Assembly: GCA_019308625.1 (NCBI GenBank)
Contig: JAFDHU010000119.1
Location: 1 to 9,082 of the forward strand
Length of the DNA stretch: 9,082 nt
Reading direction: 5' to 3'
Source of the DNA: Deltaproteobacteria bacterium
Lineage (GTDB): Bacteria > Desulfobacterota > Desulfobaccia > Desulfobaccales > 0-14-0-80-60-11
Part shown: positions 1 to 5,339 of the stretch, in pieces
Position numbering within the stretch: the first letter of the stretch is position 1
How the letters are laid out: every line of letters starts with the position of its first letter
Program-made: the position numbers and the translations under genes
The notes under the pieces: model-generated
Database searches by the model: none
The model's input: the letters and a program-made list of their open reading frames with translations, nothing else
Told to the model about the DNA's origin: nothing

Positions 1-156
1 AATGGCCACCGCGAGGGCAAAGCTTAAGCCGATGACGGTGGAGCCGATAATCCCCACCAGCTTCTTGGGCACCCTTTTCCAGAAGAGACCGAAGAGACCG
101 TTGATTATGAACCCAATGATGGGGAAGGCAGGAACCAGCCAGACATACTTGATCAT
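1..156 (-). CDS. nuoL: NADH-quinone oxidoreductase subunit L (NuoL), N-terminal fragment
   Basis: Only the first 52 codons are inside the window; the frame runs open off position 1. NuoL is the large antiporter-like membrane subunit at the far end of the complex I membrane arm and is one of its proton channels. The visible part starts MIKYVWLVPAFP, a typical NuoL start, with a first hydrophobic helix at about residues 3-23, a short basic loop (KRVPKK, about 27-32) and the start of a second helix. The ATG at 156-154 is preceded by GTGAGG at eight bases, and this Shine-Dalgarno overlaps the stop codon of nuoK. The 10-base gap suggests translational coupling to nuoK. The catalytic lysine and glutamate lie outside the window. 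The identity rests on this N-terminus plus its place after nuoK, where nuoL is nearly always found. Confidence 0.88.
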   Translation of the reverse strand, partial: MIKYVWLVPAFPIIGFIINGLFGLFWKRVPKKLVGIIGSTVIGLSFALAVAI

Positions 157-166
157 GGAGCGTGCC

Positions 167-409
167 TCACCATTTGAGGATGTTCAGGTCGTCGGCGTAA
201 ACCGTGGCCCGGTTGCGAAAGATGACTACCACTAAGGCCAGGCCCACTGCCACTTCGGCCGCGGCCACGGTCATGGCGAAGAATACGAACATCTGGCCAT
301 CCACCGCCTGGAAGGCGTCGGCAAAGCCAACGAAGGCCAGATTGACCGCGGCCCCCAGGAAAAATAGAACCACGCTTAAGGCCAGATAATAGCTCAAAGG
401 AACTGACAT
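167..409 (-). CDS. nuoK: NADH-quinone oxidoreductase subunit K (NuoK), internally deleted
   Basis: NuoK (ND4L, MrpC-like) is a small three-helix membrane subunit of about 100 residues in the proton path of complex I. This copy has 80. The N-terminus (MSVPLSYYLALSVVLFFLG, residues 1-19) and the C-terminal half (NLAFV at 23-27, DGQ at 37-39, VAAAEVAVGLAL at 48-59, NILK near the end) match the family well. Between Gly19 and Asn23, however, about 21 residues are absent compared with E. coli NuoK. These are the end of helix 1, the loop with the conserved Arg-Arg, and the first part of helix 2 with Glu36 (the ELMLN region). Glu52 here matches E. coli Glu72 and is kept. The frame is intact, and only two helices would remain instead of three. 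The start ATG has a strong GGAGAAGG site at 413-420, and nuoL follows after 10 bases. It is either an internally deleted, probably impaired gene or an assembly error. Confidence 0.9.
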   Translation of the reverse strand: MSVPLSYYLALSVVLFFLGAAVNLAFVGFADAFQAVDGQMFVFFAMTVAAAEVAVGLALVVVIFRNRATVYADDLNILKW

Positions 410-412
410 GTA

Positions 413-420
413 CCTTCTCC
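413..420 (-). promoter_or_regulatory. Shine-Dalgarno site of nuoK
   Basis: On the minus strand GGAGAAGG stands three bases before the nuoK ATG, with its GGAG core seven bases from it. It fixes the start and shows that the short nuoK still has a good translation signal. Confidence 0.65.
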
Positions 421-444
421 GTTCGGTGTCTGATCCTTCTCAAA

Positions 445-460
445 GGCGGGACACCCCGCC
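445..460 (-). other. GC hairpin in the nuoJ-nuoK gap
   Basis: A perfect 6-bp inverted repeat, GGCGGG-GTGT-CCCGCC on the minus strand, lies in the 65-base gap between nuoJ and nuoK, 14 bases after the nuoJ stop. It is followed by TTTGAG, not a proper T run, so it is a weak terminator at best. It may instead stabilise the message end or attenuate distal expression. The rest of the gap holds only the nuoK Shine-Dalgarno. Confidence 0.4.
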
Positions 461-474
461 CGCCGGCAAAAATC

Positions 475-975
475 CTATTTCAGCCTGGCCTTGGCCAGTA
501 TCACTGCACCCACGATGGCTACCAGGAGAAGTACACTGGTGACCTCAAAGGGCAGGAGATAATCGGTGAACAGCAACCGGGCGATGGACTCGGTGTTGCC
601 CAGGCCCGGAGGGGCCGCCTTGGCCAAGGGCACCTTGGCCTGGGAGAAGCCGTACACCAGCACAAAGGCCGCCAAGGTGGTGAGCATCACGCCGATCAGC
701 TTCTGACCGAACATGGGACGCTGGGCCTCCTCTTCCGGCTGCCTGAGGTTCAGGAGCATGATGACAAACAGGAAGAGCACCATGATGGCCCCGGCGTACA
801 CGATGATCTGGATGGCGGCGATGAACTCCGCATGCGCCAGGACATAGATGCCGGCCACCGCAAAGAAGTTGACGATAAGCCAGAGGGCGCTCCGCAGGGG
901 ATGGAGCTGAAAAACCACCAGGACCCCGGAGATGATGGCCAGGCCTGCCAATGCGAAGAAGAGATATTCAACCAT
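475..975 (-). CDS. nuoJ: NADH-quinone oxidoreductase subunit J (NuoJ)
   Basis: NuoJ (ND6) is a membrane subunit that sits between the quinone-site subunits NuoA/H and the antiporter-like subunits and takes part in coupling quinone reduction to proton transfer. The protein has 166 residues, the usual length. Five hydrophobic helices are visible at about residues 3-23, 28-48, 53-77, 92-111 and 143-163. The most conserved part is helix 3, EFIAAIQIIVYAGAIMVLF (50-68), with the IVYAGAI signature whose Tyr-Ala-Gly forms the pi-bulge known from complex I structures. The charged stretch RQPEEEAQR (78-86) follows helix 3. The ATG has an AGGA eight bases upstream. The gene looks whole, in contrast to the next gene, nuoK. 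Confidence 0.96.
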   Translation of the reverse strand: MVEYLFFALAGLAIISGVLVVFQLHPLRSALWLIVNFFAVAGIYVLAHAEFIAAIQIIVYAGAIMVLFLFVIMLLNLRQPEEEAQRPMFGQKLIGVMLTTLAAFVLVYGFSQAKVPLAKAAPPGLGNTESIARLLFTDYLLPFEVTSVLLLVAIVGAVILAKARLK

Positions 976-1002
976 CTAAAACATCCTTTTTCTTGTCTTC
1001 CG

Positions 1003-1069
1003 TTTTCCGTTGGTCCGAGTCAGCTACCCCGAGCCTCAAAAAATACCAAAAACTGAAAACCGAAAACCG
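1003..1069. repeat. Heptamer repeats in the nuoI-nuoJ gap
   Basis: The 97-base gap carries three 7-bp units in a row on the plus strand, AAAACTG, AAAACCG and AAAACCG (1049-1069). An oppositely oriented TTTTCCG lies at 1003-1009, next to a degraded unit. The minus-strand reading just after the nuoI stop is CGGTTTTCGGTTTTCAGT, almost identical to a stretch after the nuoA stop at 7561-7578. The opposed units could pair loosely in RNA. The nuoJ Shine-Dalgarno lies beyond them. Confidence 0.6.
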
Positions 1070-1072
1070 CCA

Positions 1073-1504
1073 TTAAAGCCAATCCGGCATCCGCATTTCG
1101 GGCTTCTTCTGGGTGAGCCGGTCAATATCCAGAATGAGGACCTGCTTGTCATATTGAGCCAGCTCATAGAGATTATTCAGTTTAATGGCCCCCTTGGGAC
1201 AGGCCTCCTGGCAGAAGCCGCAGAAAATGCAGCGAGTCAGGTCAATGATGAACTGGACCGGGTATTTCTCGTGTTCCGGCCCTTCCGCCGGGACGATGGC
1301 CTTGATAGCGTTGCTGGGGCAGACCACCATGCACAGGGTGCAGGCCACACAACGGCGGCGGCCGTCCTCGTTGATGACCAGCTCCGGATGGCCCCGGAAG
1401 CGGGGATACACCTGCCGCCTCTCTTCCGGGTACTGAATGGTGACCGGCCTGGAAAACACGTGCTTGAGAGTGGTGGCCAAGCCTTTGATGAGCGGAATAA
1501 TCAT
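1073..1504 (-). CDS. nuoI: NADH-quinone oxidoreductase subunit I (NuoI), 2x[4Fe-4S] ferredoxin-like
   Basis: NuoI (TYKY) passes electrons from the NuoG clusters to the terminal N2 cluster on NuoB. It carries two [4Fe-4S] clusters, N6a and N6b. The 143-residue protein has both motifs complete: CxxCxxCxxxCP with cysteines 52, 55, 58 and 62, and a second set at 92, 95, 98 and 102 (RCIFCGFCQEACPKGAI). As usual, the fourth cysteine of each motif serves the other cluster. The N-terminal part (about 1-20) is the amphipathic segment that lies on the membrane near NuoH. The C-terminal tail is short but within the family range. The ATG is preceded by AAGAGG at seven bases. The gene is separated from nuoH by 105 bases and from nuoJ by 97, the two widest gaps in the window. 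No missing residue was seen. Confidence 0.96.
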   Translation of the reverse strand: MIIPLIKGLATTLKHVFSRPVTIQYPEERRQVYPRFRGHPELVINEDGRRRCVACTLCMVVCPSNAIKAIVPAEGPEHEKYPVQFIIDLTRCIFCGFCQEACPKGAIKLNNLYELAQYDKQVLILDIDRLTQKKPEMRMPDWL

Positions 1505-1537
1505 GCCACAACCTCTTGGGCTTTTAAGCTGTCAGAG

Positions 1538-1603
1538 CCAACTGCTGGGTGTCAGCCGTGTATGTCCTCCGGGAACATCGAGTTCCGGTTGTTGTCCAGT
1601 TGG
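1538..1603 (-). other. Nested inverted repeats in the nuoH-nuoI gap
   Basis: The 105-base gap between nuoH and nuoI has a perfect 7-bp outer inverted repeat (CCAACTG at 1538-1544, CAGTTGG at 1597-1603). It encloses an inner hairpin with arms 1569-1576 and 1582-1588 (CCGGGAAC / GTTCCGG, one bulged base, 5-base loop). There is no T run, so it is not a clear terminator. It could be an RNA structure at a processing or expression step in the operon. The unit CTGACAG, also found after nuoD, occurs beside it (1529-1535 in minus-strand reading). Confidence 0.4.
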
Positions 1604-1609
1604 TTTATC

Positions 1610-2635
1610 TTAGAGCACCAACATCACCGCCCCGGTGGCCAGGATGTTCACCAGGGCCAAGGGCAGCAACACCTTCCAGCCCAGGTACATGAGCTGGTCA
1701 AAGCGGAACCGGGGGTAGGTGCCCCGGACCCAAATGAAGAAAAACACCAGAACGAAGGTCTTGAGGGTGAACCAGACGATGGGTGGCAGAAACGGGCCCT
1801 GCCAGCCGCCCAGAAAGAGAGTGGTGGCCAGAGCCGAGGCCACGATGATGTGGGCGTATTCCCCCATCATGAACAAGGCCCATTTCATGGAGCTGTATTC
1901 CGTCTGGTAGCCGGCCACCAGTTCGTTTTCGCACTCAATCAGGTCAAAGGGGGTGCGGGCGCATTCGGCAAAGGCCGCGGTGAGAAAGAGCACGAAGCCC
2001 AGGGGCTGGTAAACCACGAACCACATGTTTTTCTGGGCTTCCACAATCTTGACCAGGGACAGGCTTCCGGCCAGCATGAGCACCCCGATGACCGACAGGC
2101 CCAGGGCCAGCTCGTAGCTCACCATCTGGGCCGAGAGGCGCAGGCCGCCCAGGAGGGAGTACTTGCTGTTGCTGGCCCAGCCGCCCAGCACCGCCCCGTA
2201 CACCGCCAGAGAGCCCATAGCGAACACATAGAGCAGGCCCACATTGATGTCGGCGATTACCCCCTGGTTGAGGCCGGCGGCGGCCAGGTCAAAGGTCTGC
2301 CCATAGATGGTGATTTGCGGGGGCAGGATTTCCTTGGCAAAGGGGATCACCGCCAGGGGCAAAAAGGCCGTGGCTGCGGTGATGATGGGCGCCAGCAGGA
2401 ACAACACCCGGTTCACCATGGGCGGGGTGAAATCCTCTTTAAACAGGAGCTTGAGGAGATCCGCCAACGGCTGTAGTAAACCCCAGGGTCCCACCCGATT
2501 GGGTCCGTAGCGCAACTGGATGTAGCCCAGCACTTTGCGCTCCATGAGCACGACGTAGGCCACCACCGTCAGGACGACCATCAGGATGAGGAGAATCTTT
2601 ACCGCCGACAGGGCAATCAGGACCGTCAGTTTCAT
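1610..2635 (-). CDS. nuoH: NADH-quinone oxidoreductase subunit H (NuoH)
   Basis: NuoH (ND1) is the membrane subunit that forms the floor and entrance of the quinone chamber with NuoB and NuoD. The protein has 341 residues from the ATG at 2635, normal for the family, with about eight hydrophobic helices. Recognisable landmarks are MERKVLGYIQLRYGPNRVGP (31-50), the QPLADLLKLLFKE segment (55-67), RLSAQMVSYEL (166-176), the acidic loop after PFD (229-238), EYSSMKWALFMMGEY (246-260) and WVRGTYPRFRFDQLM (302-316). The acidic loop reads PFDLIECENEL where most bacteria have PFDLPEAE.EL; both glutamates stay, but the proline and alanine are changed. A TTG at 2644 would overlap nuoG by four bases, but its ribosome site is too close. 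The ATG at 2635, five bases after the nuoG stop with AAAAGG ten bases ahead, is the better start. Confidence 0.95.
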   Translation of the reverse strand: MKLTVLIALSAVKILLILMVVLTVVAYVVLMERKVLGYIQLRYGPNRVGPWGLLQPLADLLKLLFKEDFTPPMVNRVLFLLAPIITAATAFLPLAVIPFAKEILPPQITIYGQTFDLAAAGLNQGVIADINVGLLYVFAMGSLAVYGAVLGGWASNSKYSLLGGLRLSAQMVSYELALGLSVIGVLMLAGSLSLVKIVEAQKNMWFVVYQPLGFVLFLTAAFAECARTPFDLIECENELVAGYQTEYSSMKWALFMMGEYAHIIVASALATTLFLGGWQGPFLPPIVWFTLKTFVLVFFFIWVRGTYPRFRFDQLMYLGWKVLLPLALVNILATGAVMLVL

Positions 2636-2640
2636 GATCT

Positions 2641-5289
2641 TCAAGCCTTTTGCAGGGTTACTCTCACCAAATTGGAGTTCAGCGTCAGCCGGTGCGCCGC
2701 GGGCTCGGCAAAATGCTCCGGCAGAAACACCACTCCTGGAGGCAACGAGGCGTCCAGAGTCACCGGCGCAGTAATTTCCCCGTGAGAAGAGATGATTCTG
2801 ACCTCATCGCCTGCCGCCAGCTCCAGGGAGTGAGCGTCTTCGGGGTTGAGGGCCAGGGCCCCGCTGGGGCTCACCACCAGGGTGCCGCAGGGGTGATGAG
2901 TGGTATAAGAGCCGGAGTGTTGCAACACCTTGCCTACAATCAGGGTGTAGGGCCGCCGGCCAGGCAGGCTGATGTCCAGGTCAAAGGGGATGAACCGTCC
3001 GGAGACTTCGGTTTGGAAGCCGGTTTTCCCCACGCTTTTGCCCGGAGCCAGGTCTGTCCACAAGGGGACGTTTTGGGCCAGTTCCTGGAAAATGCGGGCC
3101 GGGCTGCGAGGGGAGGCAGGGAAGCCCATTCTGGCGGCCAGCTCCTGGATAATCTCCCAGTCAGGCTTCACGCCGTCGGCCTCCAGGGCCTTATTCAGCA
3201 CTCCCAGGCTGCCGGTGCTGGAGATGAAGGTGCCCTCCTGTTCGGCATGAATGGCCACCGGCAGCACCACGTCGGCCATTTGGGCAAAATCGTGCAGGAA
3301 GGCGTCCTGCACTACGATGAACTGGAGGCGGCCCAGAAGCTTTTCCACCCGGGAGCGGTTGGGGAGGAAGCGCAGCAGGTCGCCGCCCAGGGAGTAAAGG
3401 GCCTGGGGGGCGGCCGGGTCTTCGGCCTCCAGTTTGTCCAGCATGGCCCACAGGTCCAGGCCAGGGTCCTTGACCGGCGGATTCTCCCCCCAGAAGACCG
3501 GGGCAGCCGGGTCGTCCAGGGCCAGGTAGCCGGGCAGGCGGTCGGGCAGCACGCCGACTTCGCACACCCCCCGGGTATTGGCTTTTTCGGCCACCGGATA
3601 AAGGGCGCTGCCGGGAGTGCCAGGCCGGCCGATGAGCAGGAACAGGTCGGCCAGGGCCATAACCGTGTGCTCGGCCTTGTCCTGTCCCAGCAGTTCCACC
3701 CCGAAGAGGATGGCCGGGGCTTGGGCCTGAGCCAGGAGCTTTCCGGCTTCCTCCAGGGTTGAGAAATCCTCCAGACCGCACTTTTGGGCCAGTTCCTTGG
3801 GGCCGAATTTTTTGAGAAGTTCCTGGATTTCCTCCCAGCCCTGGGCTGGAATGGCCGGAGCTGCCTCCGGCGCCGCGGCCAGCAGGGCCTTCATCAGGCC
3901 GGCCACCACCAGCCGTTCGGCCCCGGGGCGGTAGTGCAGGCTTAAGGTGGCCCAGCGGTCAAACTTGGTACGCCGGGGATTGGCTACAATAAGATGGAAG
4001 CCGTCTTTCTGCCGGGCCCGGTTGACGGCCCAGCCCAGGGGCGGCAGCTCCGGCGTCAGATCGGCGCCGATGACCAGAATCAGATCGGCCTGGGGCAGTT
4101 CCTCCAGGGAGCCCAGGACAAAGGGAAAGCCGCTGCCCTTGGTGGCCTCGCTCGCTTCCAGCGGGGAGTGATAGGGCGGCAGGCGGCGGCCGTTGGCTTT
4201 GACTTCAGTCACCCGGGGCCAGCCAAACACCTGGGCCAAGCCGGTGACCGCCTTGAGATAGTGCAGGCGGCCCGGGTTGTCCATCTGGTTGGTGCCCAGC
4301 CCGGCCCGGAAGAATTTCTGGAACAGGTAGTTGGCCTCCAGGGTGGCCCGGGGCGAGCCCAGGCCGTAGATGGCCTGGGGGCCGGCGGCGTCCCGGAGTT
4401 CCTTGAACCGACGGGCCACTAGGTCCAAGGCCTCCTCCCAGGTGGCCGGACGAAATTCACCATTTTCCTTGATCAGGGGGGACTTGAGGCGGTCCTCCGC
4501 CTCCACCACCGGGTAGCCGAAACGGCCCCGGCCGCAGAGCAATACACTGTCGCCGTTATAAACCCGCAAGGGATGGCCGTCCTTGACATGCAGCTCATAA
4601 GTGCAGCCGCCGCCGCAGAAGGGGCAGACCATTTTGGTCTTTTCCACTTCCCAGGCTCGGGCCCGGTATTTGAACTGCTTGTTGATGAGGGCCCCTACCG
4701 GGCAGATATCAATGCAGGAGCCACAGAATTCGCAGTCCAGGGGCACCAGTCCTGAGCCCAGCTCGGTGAAGTAACCCCGGTTCATAAAGTTGATGGCCAT
4801 GGCCCCCACCAAGTCCCGGCACAGGCGCACACAGCGGCCGCAGGTGATGCAACGGTCCGGGTGCCGCTCCACCAGCAGTGACTCATAGTCGTGGTGGGGG
4901 GGCAGCTTGATGGCCTGGTAATCCACCCGGTCAATACCCAGGGCGTGGGTCAGGTCCTGGAGTTCGCACTCGCCGCCCTTGTCGCAAATGGGGCAGTCCA
5001 GGGCGTGGTTGATAAGCACCAGCTTCACCAGCTCCTGGCGGATGGCCTGGAGGCGGGGGGAGTTGGTCACCACCTCCTGGCCTTCGGCCACAGTAGTGGT
5101 GCAGGCCGGCACCGGCCGGGGTGGGCCGGGTTTGACTTCCACCACGCAGATGCGGCAGGAACCGATGGGCTTCAGGGCCGGGTGGTAGCACAGGTAAGGG
5201 ATAAAGATGCCGTTTTCCTGGGCCACCTGCAGGATGGTCTTGCCCGGCTCCGCCTGGATAGCCCGGCCGTCAATGGTGAGATTAACCAT
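2641..5289 (-). CDS. nuoG: NADH-quinone oxidoreductase subunit G (NuoG)
   Basis: NuoG is the largest subunit of the peripheral arm and wires electrons from NuoF to NuoI. The 882-residue protein has a [2Fe-2S] ferredoxin domain (cysteines 34, 45, 48, 63; cluster N1b), the His-Cys motif HxxxCxxCxxxxxC (His95, Cys99, 102, 108; N5), and two full CxxCxxCxxxC sets (147, 150, 153, 157 and 186, 189, 192, 196). A molybdopterin-oxidoreductase type cluster site follows (Cys222, 225, 229, 252; N7 position). After that come a long MopB-like fold and a C-terminal molybdopterin-dinucleotide-type beta domain (about 775-880). No catalytic Cys or Sec environment of a formate dehydrogenase is seen, so the fold is structural. 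The double ferredoxin motif resembles NuoG of anaerobes and HydA/FdhA-type proteins. The ATG has AGGA eight bases upstream; nuoD ends 32 bases before and nuoH starts five bases after. Confidence 0.96.
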   Translation of the reverse strand: MVNLTIDGRAIQAEPGKTILQVAQENGIFIPYLCYHPALKPIGSCRICVVEVKPGPPRPVPACTTTVAEGQEVVTNSPRLQAIRQELVKLVLINHALDCPICDKGGECELQDLTHALGIDRVDYQAIKLPPHHDYESLLVERHPDRCITCGRCVRLCRDLVGAMAINFMNRGYFTELGSGLVPLDCEFCGSCIDICPVGALINKQFKYRARAWEVEKTKMVCPFCGGGCTYELHVKDGHPLRVYNGDSVLLCGRGRFGYPVVEAEDRLKSPLIKENGEFRPATWEEALDLVARRFKELRDAAGPQAIYGLGSPRATLEANYLFQKFFRAGLGTNQMDNPGRLHYLKAVTGLAQVFGWPRVTEVKANGRRLPPYHSPLEASEATKGSGFPFVLGSLEELPQADLILVIGADLTPELPPLGWAVNRARQKDGFHLIVANPRRTKFDRWATLSLHYRPGAERLVVAGLMKALLAAAPEAAPAIPAQGWEEIQELLKKFGPKELAQKCGLEDFSTLEEAGKLLAQAQAPAILFGVELLGQDKAEHTVMALADLFLLIGRPGTPGSALYPVAEKANTRGVCEVGVLPDRLPGYLALDDPAAPVFWGENPPVKDPGLDLWAMLDKLEAEDPAAPQALYSLGGDLLRFLPNRSRVEKLLGRLQFIVVQDAFLHDFAQMADVVLPVAIHAEQEGTFISSTGSLGVLNKALEADGVKPDWEIIQELAARMGFPASPRSPARIFQELAQNVPLWTDLAPGKSVGKTGFQTEVSGRFIPFDLDISLPGRRPYTLIVGKVLQHSGSYTTHHPCGTLVVSPSGALALNPEDAHSLELAAGDEVRIISSHGEITAPVTLDASLPPGVVFLPEHFAEPAAHRLTLNSNLVRVTLQKA
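2646..2651 (-). promoter_or_regulatory. Shine-Dalgarno deciding the nuoH start
   Basis: On the minus strand AAAAGG lies inside the last codons of nuoG. It is only one base from a possible TTG start (2644) but ten bases from the ATG at 2635. The spacing favours the ATG. Confidence 0.5.
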
Positions 5290-5318
5290 AGGTCGTTCCT
5301 GTGTTGACTGCTTATTGG

Positions 5319-5339
5319 CTGTCAGCTATCAGCTATCAG
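5319..5339. repeat. CTATCAG heptamer tandem repeat at the nuoD end
   Basis: Three 7-bp units in a row on the plus strand, CTGTCAG, CTATCAG and CTATCAG, span the end of the nuoD frame. In minus-strand reading they are CTGATAG CTGATAG CTGACAG, and the nuoD stop TGA (5324-5322) is supplied by the third unit. The unit length is the same as in the A-rich repeats of the other gaps. The last codons of nuoD are therefore repeat DNA. Confidence 0.7.

Noticed and set aside
1010..2476. A 488-codon open frame on the plus strand opposite nuoH and nuoI
   Set aside because: It lies antisense to two clear nuo genes, crosses their gap, is rich in Gly/Gln/His as GC-rich antisense frames are, and shows no domain. 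It is a codon-bias shadow.
2642..2644. TTG start of nuoH overlapping the nuoG stop
   Set aside because: The only ribosome site is one base away from it; the ATG at 2635 has proper spacing and matches usual NuoH N-termini.
2650..3762. A 370-codon open frame on the plus strand opposite nuoG
   Set aside because: It is antisense to the MopB and C-terminal domains of NuoG, has no recognisable motif and no good start context. It is a shadow frame.
2641..5289. NuoG as a formate dehydrogenase catalytic subunit
   Set aside because: It shares the cluster layout, but the catalytic Cys/Sec region and the molybdenum-site residues of formate dehydrogenases are not seen, and it sits between nuoD and nuoH.
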